A DNA stretch of 64,000 nucleotides, taken from assembly GCA_029261595.1 (NCBI GenBank), contig JAJDAZ010000049.1, forward strand, positions 1 through 64,000, written 5' to 3'. A model generated the notes under the pieces. It had not been told where the DNA came from. It saw nothing but the letters and a program-made list of their open reading frames with translations, and made no database searches. This document shows, one piece after another, positions 55,222-64,000 of this stretch (its first letter is position 1; the number at the start of each line of letters is the position of its first letter). Position numbers and translations under genes: made by a program. This DNA is from Nitrospinaceae bacterium. GTDB taxonomy: Bacteria > Nitrospinota > Nitrospinia > Nitrospinales > VA-1.

Positions 55222-56520
55222 TCAATAGGCCAGGACAATTCCCAAAACTCCCGTGTGCTCCTTTTCAGGGTGAAAGCGGTTGGTACTTTCAATATCCGCC
55301 GTAACCTCGGCCAGAAGTTTTAAGTTTCTCATCAAATAGTAGGTTAGGTTGGCTGTGACGGTATTGGCATCGAGGTCTTGCCGGCCATATACCTTGACCC
55401 GGTTGTATAGAAGGGATAAAAGCCAATCTTCGCCAAATTTTTTCGTGACTCCCGCAAAGCCACCCCAGGAGCGGGTGTCATCCACAGTAGCAGGGCCGAA
55501 TCTAGGATTCGAGTCTTTCCCATAAAGAAAATTGCCCCAGAGATTCCAGTCCTCAAACAACCAGAAATTAAAAACCGGCCCGATCCTGAAAAATTCATTG
55601 CGGATTTTTGCGGAATTATTTTCCCGGCCACTGTAAGCATAAACCCCCAGGTTTTGCTCGCCTACTGAGAAATCTACTTTCCCATAGAAATTTTTAAAAT
55701 TGTCCGAATCGAAATTCCGATCACTGTCCGCACCACCAATCCCGTTGCCATTGGCGACACCCGCAACCAGACCCATTCCAAGGTTTTCGGTCACATCAAA
55801 ATTGTATGTTGCTTCGACTATACGATCATAGGTGAGGCGGAATCCACTGTCACTGATAGCCGTGACGTAATAAGTGAAGTCCTGAAAAGTGAGACGTTGT
55901 TCGCGGGGAAACAATACGTCCGTTACTTGAAACTGGCCAAACCGGAGGTCTAGGTCAACGTCTTTATAGGCGTCATTTAAGTGAATAAAGGCATCTTCCA
56001 CGCCCCCAACGTCACCACGCTCATCGAAAAGGAAATAAAAATAATAAGAAATATTTTTTGTGAGGGGAGCGCTGGATAATATTTTAATTGTGAAGGGACC
56101 CTGAATATCAGTATTGGTCTCTGTGTCGTTTCGCACTCTGAAAAACGAATCCGCTCGAATAGCTAGAGGCAGATGGTTTAAAAGCTGTAATTTGTCGTCT
56201 CCTGTCTCTATATTTTGCTCTGCGAGATCTCCTTCGGAAAAGCGATAGCCGTTTCCTGCAAATGCTTCTCCAAAGCTGTTGAGTTTGGGAAATCCTATAT
56301 GGCAGGTCGTACAGCTTAACTTATAATTTCTGGCAAAGAGGGGAATGGCCTCTGCCATGCCAGACAAAAAGCCGGTCGCAATGAATATCGCAAATAAGGA
56401 AACAATAAAGGACTTAATTCGAATATTTTTACCCACTAGGTATCTTCTTTTAATTGCATCTTTCAGGCAAACTATTCTTGGGTCGTCCGGTTTAACCATC
56501 ATGTACGTACAAGAAATCAT
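55222..56520 (-). CDS. outer-membrane cytochrome-porin fusion protein (Cyc2-like)
   Basis: 432 residues. A signal segment (about 36-58) precedes one heme motif CTTCH (Cys70-His74) with PLFARNYKLSCTTCHIGFPK, then about 340 residues of alternating beta strands ending in Tyr (GVLGIVLAY), as in outer membrane barrels. A single N-terminal heme joined to a porin is the plan of Cyc2 and its relatives, which move electrons across the outer membrane in iron oxidisers and others. Function here is inferred. The first ATG has AGGA five bases upstream; a GTG at 56436 would give a shorter n-region. Confidence 0.75.
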   Translation of the reverse strand: MISCTYMMVKPDDPRIVCLKDAIKRRYLVGKNIRIKSFIVSLFAIFIATGFLSGMAEAIPLFARNYKLSCTTCHIGFPKLNSFGEAFAGNGYRFSEGDLAEQNIETGDDKLQLLNHLPLAIRADSFFRVRNDTETNTDIQGPFTIKILSSAPLTKNISYYFYFLFDERGDVGGVEDAFIHLNDAYKDVDLDLRFGQFQVTDVLFPREQRLTFQDFTYYVTAISDSGFRLTYDRIVEATYNFDVTENLGMGLVAGVANGNGIGGADSDRNFDSDNFKNFYGKVDFSVGEQNLGVYAYSGRENNSAKIRNEFFRIGPVFNFWLFEDWNLWGNFLYGKDSNPRFGPATVDDTRSWGGFAGVTKKFGEDWLLSLLYNRVKVYGRQDLDANTVTANLTYYLMRNLKLLAEVTADIESTNRFHPEKEHTGVLGIVLAY

Positions 56521-56925
56521 AGGATTCCTGAAATCATTTAGAAATTTTCACTAAATGGAGAGGTCATGACTATATATGAGGAAAAACAGGTTTTCAATAA
56601 CTTTGTATGCTGAAACACTCTCCCTATGTAAGGAGAGTCATGATGAGAAATATATTCCCACATTGCGATGACTTTATTTGTGTACATCTAAGAGAACGGA
56701 ATAACGTGACCTTTAAGATAATCTAATTAATCTGAATCTTCTCTTGCCGCTGTTGATTTCATGCTCTACACCAAATACTGCATTGATTGACAGAGTGATT
56801 GGGAAATGCAAAAATTTACACATGATCAAAATATAACTTTGCCATAAAGATGATTTGTTTGTTCGGGGTGATTTGTATATAAAATCTGGATTGAATTTGT
56901 TGGATTTATTTGAAAAGGGCGCAAC
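56521..56925. other. intergenic region between cytochrome-porin and tdh genes
   Basis: About 400 AT-rich bases between divergent genes. One 7-bp hairpin (56617-56623 with 56632-56638) without a T-run. No gene seen. Promoters for both neighbours must lie here. Confidence 0.5.
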
Positions 56926-58086
56926 GTGAAAGCACTCGTTCTGGATATTAAGCGTGAAGAGTGGGAATCCACCCAAGGAATGGATTTCATTGATGTTCCC
57001 GAACCGAAACTGGACGAATCAAAATATCCAGAAGATTCGAATAAGGTCATCATCAAACCGAAGTTTACAGGGTTCTGTGGTTCGGACAAGGGTATCTGGT
57101 TTCGCCACGCGTTCAAGGACATGATCTTTGATTCCCTGGAAAGGGAAGGCAAGTCGCGCCGCATTTGCGGTCACGAGTTGTTGGGCGAAATCGTGGAAAC
57201 GGGCTCATATTCCGCTAAACATTATGGTTATAAGCCCGGTGATATTGTATCTACGGAATCCCATATTTTCTGCGGCAAATGTTACCAATGCAAAATTGGC
57301 GAAGAACATGTGTGCGCGAATCATTTGATCATTGGAATTTCAACCGACGGCTGTTTCGCCGAGTCCGTCAAACTTCCAGCAAAAGAATTGTGGCCGACAG
57401 ACGTGAATGCAATTCGCCCGGAAGTTGCGGCGATTCAGGAACCGTTAGGGAATGCCGTGCATGCTTGTAGCAAAATCGATCTTCGCGGTAAAACCGTCGC
57501 CATTTTTGGTTGTGGCACGATTGGTCTATTTTCAATTTTAGTGGCGCGAGCAATGGGTGCTACGACTATTGTGGGCGTGGACCCAAATCCAGAGAATTTG
57601 CAAATGGCCGAACGATTGGGTGTGGATCTCACAATTGTCGTAGATCGTGAAAAGCAAAATGAAACAGGCATTGCGCCTGACAGAGAAATTGTCGAATCTA
57701 TCCGACAATGCTGTGGTGGCGAAGGTGTGGATGTGGCAGTTGAGATGTCGGGAAGCAATCAGGCGTTGAACACAGCCATTTCCGGGACTCGCGCCGGAGG
57801 CGATATCATTTTATTCGGGTTATCCGCAGGCGATTTTACACTGACCGATTTTCAGAACATTATTCTACACGGCAAATCTCTGCACAGCATCGTGGGGCGC
57901 CGTGTGTTTCAGACCTGGTACATCATGAACAACCTGCTCAAGTCAAAAGTTCACAAATTGCAGGATAAAATTTTTGATGTCATCCTGAACAAGGGGCAGG
58001 AGACTATTGTGTCGTTTCATCAGTTCGACCGGTATGAGTTTGACCGGATCATTCAAGAACATCCTAAAGTCATTTTGAAATATTAA
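56926..58086 (+). CDS. tdh: zinc-dependent alcohol/threonine dehydrogenase (MDR family)
   Basis: 386 residues. Catalytic Zn site [10 protein letters not shown] and GHELLGEIV; structural Zn Cys set [18 protein letters not shown] motif [11 protein letters not shown]. The next gene is kbl, so L-threonine 3-dehydrogenase is the best fit, giving 2-amino-3-oxobutyrate. The sequence is long for Tdh (about 340 residues) and the substrate is inferred from context. GTG start. Confidence 0.8.
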   Translation: MKALVLDIKREEWESTQGMDFIDVPEPKLDESKYPEDSNKVIIKPKFTGFCGSDKGIWFRHAFKDMIFDSLEREGKSRRICGHELLGEIVETGSYSAKHYGYKPGDIVSTESHIFCGKCYQCKIGEEHVCANHLIIGISTDGCFAESVKLPAKELWPTDVNAIRPEVAAIQEPLGNAVHACSKIDLRGKTVAIFGCGTIGLFSILVARAMGATTIVGVDPNPENLQMAERLGVDLTIVVDREKQNETGIAPDREIVESIRQCCGGEGVDVAVEMSGSNQALNTAISGTRAGGDIILFGLSAGDFTLTDFQNIILHGKSLHSIVGRRVFQTWYIMNNLLKSKVHKLQDKIFDVILNKGQETIVSFHQFDRYEFDRIIQEHPKVILKY

Positions 58087-58109
58087 ATATCCGACCCAGG
58101 AGGAAGCCC

Positions 58110-59300
58110 ATGCCCGACAGAATGACTGAATTCATCAGAGCGGAATTGGAATCCATTCGGACTGCCGGGTTATATAAAGACGAACGGGCGCTTCTTGGCC
58201 CCCAGCAGGTACGTATCCAAACCGCTGGCGGGGAGGTGTTGAACTTCTGTGTTAACAATTACCTTGGCCTTGCTAATCATCCTCAGATCATCCAGGCTGC
58301 CCAAAATGCCCTTGATCGTTATGGTTATGGCATGGCATCCGTTCGCTTCATCTGCGGAACTCAGGAAGTTCACAAAAAGCTTGAAGAGCGGGTATCAAAA
58401 TTTCTGGAAACAGAAGACACGATTTTGTACTCCTCCTGTTTTGACGCCAATGCCGGTTTGTTTGAAACTCTACTGGATGAGAACGACGCTGTTATCAGCG
58501 ACCGGTTAAATCATGCGAGTATCATCGATGGAGTGCGCTTATGCAAGGCCCAGCGCTTTCGTTACAACCATGCCGATATGGACCATCTGGAAACTCAGTT
58601 GAAGCGGGCTGAAAAATACCGGTTCCGAATCATTGCCACTGACGGCGTATTCAGCATGGATGGTGATGTGGCTCCCTTGAATGAAATCTGTGATCTGGCG
58701 GAAAGTTACGATGCATTGGTCATGGTGGATGACTCGCATGCCACCGGGTTTTTTGGCCCCAAGGGACGAGGTAGCCTTGACTATAGAAATGTCATGGGGC
58801 GAGTGGATATCATCACATCCACTTTTGGCAAAGCACTTGGTGGGGCTTCCGGAGGGTTTACCAGCGGTAAAAAGGAAATTGTAGCTCTTTTGCGGCAACG
58901 GTCACGGCCATACCTGTTTTCCAATTCTCTTTCACCCGTGATTGCCGCGACGACCTTGAAGGCCATCGAACTTGTTACGGAGTCTTCACACCTGCTGGAA
59001 ACGTTGCGGGAAAACGTTGCCTGGTTCAGAGAGAAGATTCAGGACGCCGGATTTAAAATCCGGCCAGGAGACCATCCAATCATTCCGATCATGCTGGGTG
59101 AGGCCCGATTGGCACGTGACATGGCTGAGGAAATGCTAAAAGAAGGAATTTACGTGGTCGGCTTCAGTTATCCTGTTGTACCCAAAGACCAGGCGCGGAT
59201 TCGCATCCAGATTTCCGCCGCTCATAAAAAAGAAGACCTCGATCGGGCGGTTCAAGCTTTCAAAAAAGTTGGCCAGCACTTGAAAGTTCTAAAATATTAG
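58110..59300 (+). CDS. kbl: glycine C-acetyltransferase (2-amino-3-ketobutyrate CoA ligase)
   Basis: 396 residues. [25 protein letters not shown] and the PLP-lysine motif [14 protein letters not shown] belong to the alpha-oxoamine synthase family; size, the N-terminal [13 protein letters not shown] and the adjacent tdh support Kbl. It splits 2-amino-3-oxobutyrate with CoA to glycine and acetyl-CoA. AGGAGG ribosome site. 23 bases after tdh. Confidence 0.92.
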   Translation: MPDRMTEFIRAELESIRTAGLYKDERALLGPQQVRIQTAGGEVLNFCVNNYLGLANHPQIIQAAQNALDRYGYGMASVRFICGTQEVHKKLEERVSKFLETEDTILYSSCFDANAGLFETLLDENDAVISDRLNHASIIDGVRLCKAQRFRYNHADMDHLETQLKRAEKYRFRIIATDGVFSMDGDVAPLNEICDLAESYDALVMVDDSHATGFFGPKGRGSLDYRNVMGRVDIITSTFGKALGGASGGFTSGKKEIVALLRQRSRPYLFSNSLSPVIAATTLKAIELVTESSHLLETLRENVAWFREKIQDAGFKIRPGDHPIIPIMLGEARLARDMAEEMLKEGIYVVGFSYPVVPKDQARIRIQISAAHKKEDLDRAVQAFKKVGQHLKVLKY

Positions 59301-59326
59301 AAAATCTCACTTTGCTGAATAAAAGA

Positions 59327-59356
59327 GTCGGGATGAGAAGATTTGAACTTCCGACC
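59327..59356 (-). pseudogene. tRNA-Pro 3'-end fragment
   Basis: Thirty bases match the 3' end of the tRNA-Pro at 59995-60024 with three differences. Two are compensating changes that keep the T-stem paired. The T-loop TTCAAAT is intact, but no 5' half is present upstream. It resembles an attachment-site remnant of an integrated element or a decayed tRNA gene. Confidence 0.65.
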
Positions 59357-59735
59357 CCTTACTCGTGAAATGTATATCTTCAAACGAATCTGAATTAAAG
59401 TTGGAAATTAACTAGAAAGACATTCGTTTAATAGTTCTTCGACAGTTAACTTCAAAGTTTAAGGTAAACAAACTTGGTCGCTCATCTCCCCACGGCATTA
59501 TCTTCGTTTTTATTTTCCACTTGACCCGCGTCGCTGGGAGAATATTTTTTAATTAGGGTAGAATGTTAATCAGTCTTAAAAGCAAAATTTAAGGCCTAAC
59601 ACACCAAGCCACTATAACAAAAATATAGCTCTCATTTCTGACCCACTCAGGAAACTACGTTTTGTTCATTTTTGGGCTACCCCCCCCCCTCGATCTTCTC
59701 TATTCCCAATAGCCGAGATCAGGGGCACGGGAAGC

Positions 59736-59812
59736 TGAACCCAGAACCCGGAGCTTTAAACTTGGGACTTGGAACCTGGAACTTGGGGGGAGCGACTTGG
59801 GTTTCTGGGGGG
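59736..59812. repeat. degenerate repeats of CTTGGGAC/CTTGGAAC units
   Basis: Several diverged copies of an eight- to nine-base unit of the CTTGG(G/A)A(C) kind stand one after another. Similar short tandem noise is common in gene-poor bacterial DNA. Confidence 0.5.
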
Positions 59813-59950
59813 AGAGGCTAATTGAGCTGAGGATTGCGTGGCAATTTGTTTTAGGGTAGGGGAGGCAGGGTACAAAATATTTTCCACCTATTATTCTTTA
59901 TAATCCCATAAGTTGAACAAGGGAGTGCAGTTCTTGGGCTGACTTTTACG

Positions 59951-59987
59951 AACAAAGGGTCAGGCCATATTGACCTAACCCTTTGTT
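59951..59987 (+). terminator. long hairpin next to tRNA-Pro
   Basis: Fourteen bases (59951-59964) pair with 59974-59987 with one mismatch around a 9-base loop; the plus strand continues TTTTA. It may stop plus-strand transcription, or process the tRNA end on the minus strand, where no T-run follows. Confidence 0.45.
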
Positions 59988-59992
59988 TTATA

Positions 59993-60069
59993 TGGTCGGG
60001 ACGAGAGGATTTGAACCTCCGACCACTTGACCCCCAGTCAAGTACGCTACCAGGCTGCGCTACGTCCCG
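59993..60069 (-). tRNA. tRNA-Pro (anticodon GGG)
   Basis: The minus strand gives a full cloverleaf: acceptor CGGGACG paired with CGTCCCG, D-arm, anticodon stem CTTGA/TCAAG around the loop CTGGGGG (anticodon GGG), and T-arm GGAGG-TTCAAAT-CCTCT. Discriminator A and CCA are encoded (77 bases). Reads CCC and CCU codons. Confidence 0.95.
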
Positions 60070-60440
60070 TATTTAAATTATTTCCTGTCTGAAACGCTCT
60101 TTTGGGCATCTAAAAAATTTGCCATCCAGTATGCTTTATTGGATGCGGCTTGTGTTTTTTTCAGGGACGAGGCCCTTGCGGATTTAAATAGAAAATAGTT
60201 GATCTTACAGGGGATGTCAATAGAATACCAACGGGTTCCTTGCATAAATCTCAATTCTTTTGAACCCACTCAATTTCCATGATACAATCCGAAAAATCGA
60301 ATGTTTTCAATTGGTTCGAAGCAATAGAGCAGGGGAGAACTCTTAAAATTCTGCCGGGCTTTGTGCTGTTTAAACAGTTGAGTGTTTTATGACACCATTT
60401 TTATGTTCAAAATGAAGAACCATCAAATTACCGGGGTGAT

Positions 60441-60758
60441 ATGAAAGTTGTTAATGTTAAAAAATCGGTGGCTTTCAGCCCTGAAAAGATGAAAAAGGTC
60501 AGCCTTTTCGATACGGACAATTTCTTTTGTGATGTATATTGTCTGGAACCGGGGCAGTTTCAAAAGATCCATTCCCATGATGGACCGGACAAAGTTTATT
60601 TTGTTCTTGAGGGAAAGGCGATGGTGACTGTTGGCTCCGAGGAACGGGAATTGACCGCCGATGAAATCACCCTGGCCCCAAACGGGCAGGATCATGGCGT
60701 GGTCAATCATACGAATGAAAAACTGGTGATGCTGGTTTTTATGGCTCCCAAGCCGTGA
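60441..60758 (+). CDS. small cupin-domain protein
   Basis: 105 residues. QKIHSHDGPDKVYFVLEGKA gives the first cupin motif (His-x-His, Glu), QDHGVVNHTNEKL the second. A single-domain cupin that can bind a divalent metal. Its reaction is not readable. It precedes a radical SAM gene by 60 bases, and may act with it. Confidence 0.85.
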   Translation: MKVVNVKKSVAFSPEKMKKVSLFDTDNFFCDVYCLEPGQFQKIHSHDGPDKVYFVLEGKAMVTVGSEERELTADEITLAPNGQDHGVVNHTNEKLVMLVFMAPKP

Positions 60759-60818
60759 CCGGATCGGGATCTTTTTTTTGATCTTTGATTTGTTACGCGG
60801 AATATAAGGAATTTTCTG

Positions 60819-62603
60819 ATGATTTATCTGGTATTTCCATCTTCCTGGCATCCTTCGCAACCCTATCTAAGCCTTCCCAGTCTTAAAGCATTCCTTGCCC
60901 AAAACGGCATCCACGATGTGGTTCAACGCGACCTGGCGATTGAACTGCTGGACGATTTATGCACCTGGGAAAAAACTAAGCCTTTGTACGAGCGCATCGT
61001 GCGCGAACTTGGAGATCTGGGGGCGAACCCTCGCAGAAACAAATTCGAGCAGGAAAAATACGCCAAACTACTGGAAGCGGAAGAAATCATTCCTTCTCTT
61101 AAAGACCAGATCGACGGCGCGACGGCGTCCATGCGCAATAAAGAGGATTTTTATGATCTGGAGCGCTATATGGAAAGCCTCAAGATCATTGACGTCTGGC
61201 TGGACAATATATTGGCTCCCTATTTTCCTTCCCAGCTGACGGTCATTGGCAGTCAGTTACGGTTCACCCCCTATTCGTCGGTGGAGATCATCGACTCGTT
61301 CAATCATCCTGAAGAAAACTTTTTTTACGACCTGTATGAAAAATGGTATCTGCCTTCTATTTTGGCGGAGGACATTGACATCCTGGGGATTTCGATCACC
61401 TCGGTGGAGCAGATCATCCCTGGGTTGACTCTGGCCTATATGGTCAAGAAACACCGCAAGGATATTCATATCACGGTTGGCGGAAGCGTGTTCACCAAGT
61501 TGGTGGATCGAACTGAGAAAAACGGCTCCCCAATTTTTAAATTTGTGGACAGTTTCGTGGTGCATGAAGGGGAGACCCCTTTATTGCGTCTAGTTCAGGA
61601 ACTGAGGGGCGGCAAGGATCTTTCCAAAGTGCCGAATCTTGTTTATGAGGTGGACGGCAAAGTGCAGGTCAACCGACCCTTTGCCAAAGAAGAATTGAAT
61701 CTGCTCCCCACTCCTGATTTTGATGGCTTCCCCTTGGACCTTTACTTTTCGCCTGAGCGGGTTCTGCCGATCATGGGGTCGCGCGGTTGTTATTGGGAAC
61801 GGTGCGCTTTCTGCTCGATTCCTTTTGACCATATGGATTTTCATGTGCGTTATGCGGAGAATGTGGTCAACGACGTGAAGAAGCTCAAGGAAAAATACAA
61901 CTGCGATTATTTTTTCTTCACCGACGAAGCCTTGCCCATCAACTTCATGAAAACCTTCGCGAGCAAAATCGTGGACCAGGAGTTGAATATCCAATGGACC
62001 GGCGAGCTTAAATTTGAAAAAAGCATGTTGAAGGAAAACCGCATGGAGCTACTGTATCGCTCCGGATGTCGGAAACTGATTTTTGGATTGGAATCTTACA
62101 ATCAGCGGGTTCTTGATTCGATGAAAAAAGGGGTTGAGCTGGAGGTGGTGGACAAGACCACGGAAGAATGCCTGCGCATCGGCATCGCCATGCATTTTTA
62201 CCTGATTTGCGGCTTCCCAACCGAAACGCGGGAAGAGGTGATGGATTCGGTCAACTTTGTTCTGGACAACCAGCGCCTGCTCGATTCACCGGGATTTTCG
62301 TGCATCGCTTCGCAGTTCGATCTGGAAAAAGGCACGCCGCTTGAGAAGAATCCGGCGGAATGGCACATCACGAAAATCTACACGCCGCCGGATCAGGATT
62401 TGAGCCTGGGATATTCTTATGAGGCGACGGTGGGGATGACCGCCGAGCAGGCAACGGAACTTTATCAGGAAATCGTCGAAAAACTGGGGCGCGAGGTGAT
62501 GACTTTTCCCGATAACTACTCCCTTTCAGATGGCTTGTTGTATCTTGGCCACCATCAAAGAGAGGACATCCTGGAACGCCTCAATATTCTGGCTCCCGCG
62601 TAG
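60819..62603 (+). CDS. B12-binding-domain radical SAM protein
   Basis: 594 residues. The N-terminal half has a cobalamin-binding-like fold (LGISITSVEQIIPGLTLAYM, TVGGSVFTKL). The radical SAM core has RGCYWERCAFCS, with the three Cys that bind the [4Fe-4S] cluster, then DEALPINF and LIFGLESYNQRVL. The C-terminal part is Elp3-like. The class does methylations or rearrangements on unknown substrates; no biosynthetic cluster beside it tells which. Start has no alternative. Confidence 0.88.
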   Translation: MIYLVFPSSWHPSQPYLSLPSLKAFLAQNGIHDVVQRDLAIELLDDLCTWEKTKPLYERIVRELGDLGANPRRNKFEQEKYAKLLEAEEIIPSLKDQIDGATASMRNKEDFYDLERYMESLKIIDVWLDNILAPYFPSQLTVIGSQLRFTPYSSVEIIDSFNHPEENFFYDLYEKWYLPSILAEDIDILGISITSVEQIIPGLTLAYMVKKHRKDIHITVGGSVFTKLVDRTEKNGSPIFKFVDSFVVHEGETPLLRLVQELRGGKDLSKVPNLVYEVDGKVQVNRPFAKEELNLLPTPDFDGFPLDLYFSPERVLPIMGSRGCYWERCAFCSIPFDHMDFHVRYAENVVNDVKKLKEKYNCDYFFFTDEALPINFMKTFASKIVDQELNIQWTGELKFEKSMLKENRMELLYRSGCRKLIFGLESYNQRVLDSMKKGVELEVVDKTTEECLRIGIAMHFYLICGFPTETREEVMDSVNFVLDNQRLLDSPGFSCIASQFDLEKGTPLEKNPAEWHITKIYTPPDQDLSLGYSYEATVGMTAEQATELYQEIVEKLGREVMTFPDNYSLSDGLLYLGHHQREDILERLNILAPA

Positions 62604-62636
62604 CAATTGACTGCCTGAACGAAAACCCACCCACTC

Positions 62637-63122
62637 CTAATGCCCGTGGGACCCATCCGGTCCGTGTGCGTGGCCATGCGCCAGTTCATCCTCCGTAGCC
62701 TTCCGGACGGAAATGATTTCTACATTAAAATGCAGGGTTTGTCCCGCAAGGGGATGGTTCCCGTCGATTTTTACCTGACCGTCTTCAATATCCATGACTG
62801 TGAACATTTGCTCACTGTCGCCCCCGGTGTTGGCCTTGAATTGCATTCCCGGTTTGATTTCGGAATCGGCAGGAAACAATTTGCGTTCCACCTTCAATCT
62901 CAGTTCGGGGTTTACTTCACCATAACCCTCCTTGGGGCTGATGGTGACGTCTTTTTTGTCGCCCACAACCAGTCCTTCAAGAGCACTTTCCAATCCCGGC
63001 ACAATTTGGCCCGCTCCCTGAAGGTAGGTGAGGGGTTTGCTAACATCGGCATTGCCCAATTCCATGCCTTGAGAGTTTTTCAAGTTGTAGCCCATGCTGA
63101 CGACGGTGTCTTTTCTAATCAT
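62637..63122 (-). CDS. FKBP-type peptidyl-prolyl isomerase, SlyD-like
   Basis: 161 residues. IVPGLESALEGLVVGDKKDV and PKEGYGEVNPEL are the split FKBP fold with an inserted flap (IF) domain, as in SlyD. The C-terminus is His-rich (AHGHAHGPDGSHGH), a nickel-binding tail that in SlyD helps hydrogenase maturation; the hyp genes lie 11 kb away. Cytoplasmic, no signal. Confidence 0.93.
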   Translation of the reverse strand: MIRKDTVVSMGYNLKNSQGMELGNADVSKPLTYLQGAGQIVPGLESALEGLVVGDKKDVTISPKEGYGEVNPELRLKVERKLFPADSEIKPGMQFKANTGGDSEQMFTVMDIEDGQVKIDGNHPLAGQTLHFNVEIISVRKATEDELAHGHAHGPDGSHGH

Positions 63123-63255
63123 TATATTTTCCTCAATTGAATAATTTTCTGGAAATTTTAGGGTAATTCGCAGTTAAATTCGGTGGAATCCTAACACTAT
63201 ATTCTTTTTAGATACACCTTAAAGTTCTGGTGTGGAAAAAAATTTTGCTTGGGGG

Positions 63256-64000
63256 TTATTTCCACTTGGCGGTGGGAGATAGAGGGCCCATCCTCAAGGT
63301 TCCCATCCTGAATGCGGCCATAATCTCGAGAGAAGGAAGAAAATGCAGGGTCGGGGTTAAGTGGATATTTTTCAAAGAGGTTTGATTAGAATTGGCCGAG
63401 GCGGCGACAACCGCATCGAGAATATTCTGAAAAGGATCGACGTGGTTGCTCAAGGCCATTAAATAATGACTGCATTCGTTTTCAGATTGGCTGGAGTAAA
63501 GATGATGAATCAGCCCGGTCTCATTTTCAGTCAGCGAAAGAAAATCCTTTGCCAGGTTTTGACTGATAGACTCCCGATCCGCTTTGGACGACAGGGGATT
63601 TGTTTGCGAGGGGCGGGACAGGCCCAGAGTGAAAAGGAAACTGCTCTGGGCAAACTCCGGGAATTTGTTGTCGATCAAGATGGCGCTCAATGATTTCTCA
63701 TTCTCCACCGCGTGGTTGTCATCTTGAATTTGCACCCGGTCCGCCAGGACCATTGCATGGACCTTGGCAATATTTTTTAAATGCACCTGGCTTTCCTCGG
63801 CGAGGTAATGGAGGAGATCCGGGTTGGACGAGAAAAAACAAAAAGTCAGATCAGGACCGGATACTTCATCCTCCTCCTCGTCGTCCTCTTCTTCAATATC
63901 ATCCTCAAACTCCAGTGGACGAAAACCGGGAGGGTGTTGCGCCTGCCAGATAAAATTCCACAACAGCGTGCCGAAACCAATGGAATAGAGCAAATCCGAA
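63256..64000 (-). CDS. hypothetical protein, truncated by the window end
   Basis: At least 245 residues; the frame is open beyond the last base, so the N-terminus is missing and the TTG at 63993 is probably internal. After IGFGTLLWNFIWQ, which could be part of a membrane helix, there is a very acidic segment (DDIEEEDDEEEDE). The rest is helical-looking with no motif I know. Confidence 0.55.
   Translation of the reverse strand, partial: SDLLYSIGFGTLLWNFIWQAQHPPGFRPLEFEDDIEEEDDEEEDEVSGPDLTFCFFSSNPDLLHYLAEESQVHLKNIAKVHAMVLADRVQIQDDNHAVENEKSLSAILIDNKFPEFAQSSFLFTLGLSRPSQTNPLSSKADRESISQNLAKDFLSLTENETGLIHHLYSSQSENECSHYLMALSNHVDPFQNILDAVVAASANSNQTSLKNIHLTPTLHFLPSLEIMAAFRMGTLRMGPLSPTAKWK

Larger units (their letters stand above)
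59301..60440. other. 1.1 kb gene-poor stretch holding tRNA-Pro and repeats
   Basis: No protein-coding gene I can support. It contains a tRNA 3'-end fragment (59327-59356), a run of ten C (59680-59689), degenerate repeats of ACTTGGAAC-like units (about 59736-59812), a 14-bp hairpin with one mismatch (59951-59987) and tRNA-Pro (59993-60069). A frame of 63 residues at 60078-60269 is not supported. Confidence 0.6.

Noticed and set aside
59327-59410. A complete second tRNA
   Set aside because: Only the T-arm and 3' acceptor strand are present; no matching 5' acceptor, D-arm or anticodon arm can be found upstream.
60078-60269. Minus-strand frame of 63 residues next to tRNA-Pro
   Set aside because: No ribosome site, no recognisable motif, and it abuts the tRNA 5' end; most likely chance.
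1-64000. CRISPR array, phage or toxin-antitoxin genes
   Set aside because: No regularly spaced repeats, integrase, capsid or recognisable toxin-antitoxin pair was seen; the only mobile trace is the IS30 remnant and the tRNA fragment.

Overview
The window reads as a continuous chromosomal piece of a Gram-negative, flagellated bacterium with a strong periplasmic c-type cytochrome inventory. Flagellar hook genes, Tat- and Sec-exported redox proteins, an outer-membrane cytochrome-porin, a cytosolic group 3b [NiFe] hydrogenase and a split YeeE/YedE sulfur transporter together suggest a chemolithotrophic lineage such as Nitrospinota. That assignment is an inference from gene content; no 16S rRNA or ribosomal protein gene is present to test it.

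Layout. 1-3.4 kb: end of a flagellar operon (fliK end, flgD, flgE) and a DUF115/MptE-like gene. 3.5-8.1 kb: singletons (msrP, endonuclease I, a frameshifted pentapeptide-repeat gene behind a His/Tyr-rich secreted protein, a MarR-like regulator, a saccharopine-dehydrogenase-like enzyme). 8.6-19.7 kb: a surface-glycan locus with a glycoside hydrolase-GT2 fusion, an ABC exporter, a glycosyltransferase, a ChbG/HpnK-type deacetylase, an SGNH hydrolase, an OafA-type acyltransferase and a convergent phosphoethanolamine-transferase-like protein with an extra C-terminal domain. An IS30 remnant lies at that protein's start. 20-30.2 kb: a signalling and cytochrome region, with two GAF sensor kinases sharing an unusual Cys/His motif on either side of four cytochrome c genes, one orphan heme domain, a two-gene YeeE/YedE transporter and DUF1264, DUF4399 and DUF2892 proteins.

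30.5-38.5 kb (minus strand): formate-THF ligase, carbamate kinase, a cyclic-2,3-diphosphoglycerate-synthetase-like GTPase, a cation/H+ antiporter and a Ca2+-type P-ATPase. 38.5-43.6 kb (minus strand): group 3b hydrogenase (beta, CNMP-binding protein, gamma, delta, alpha, maturation protease). From 43.95 kb a divergent operon encodes an NfnAB/SudBA-like NADPH:ferredoxin oxidoreductase and the hypFCDEAB maturation set. The enzyme that exchanges electrons between H2 and NAD(P)H, the flavoenzyme linking NAD(P)H to ferredoxin, and the machinery that builds the NiFe(CN)2CO site are thus encoded back to back. 52.3-64 kb: a PrsW-like protease fusion, a TPR protein, a cytochrome-porin, tdh-kbl threonine catabolism, a 1.1 kb gene-poor stretch with tRNA-Pro(GGG) and a diverged copy of a tRNA-Pro 3' end, a cupin, a B12-binding radical SAM protein and a SlyD-like isomerase.

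Four genes show lesions that a single change would repair: the pentapeptide gene (frameshift), a triheme cytochrome followed in frame by a fourth heme domain across a TAG, DUF5069 (in-frame TAA) and hypA (frameshift). Either the sequence has local errors or these are real decay or recoding events; raw reads would decide.
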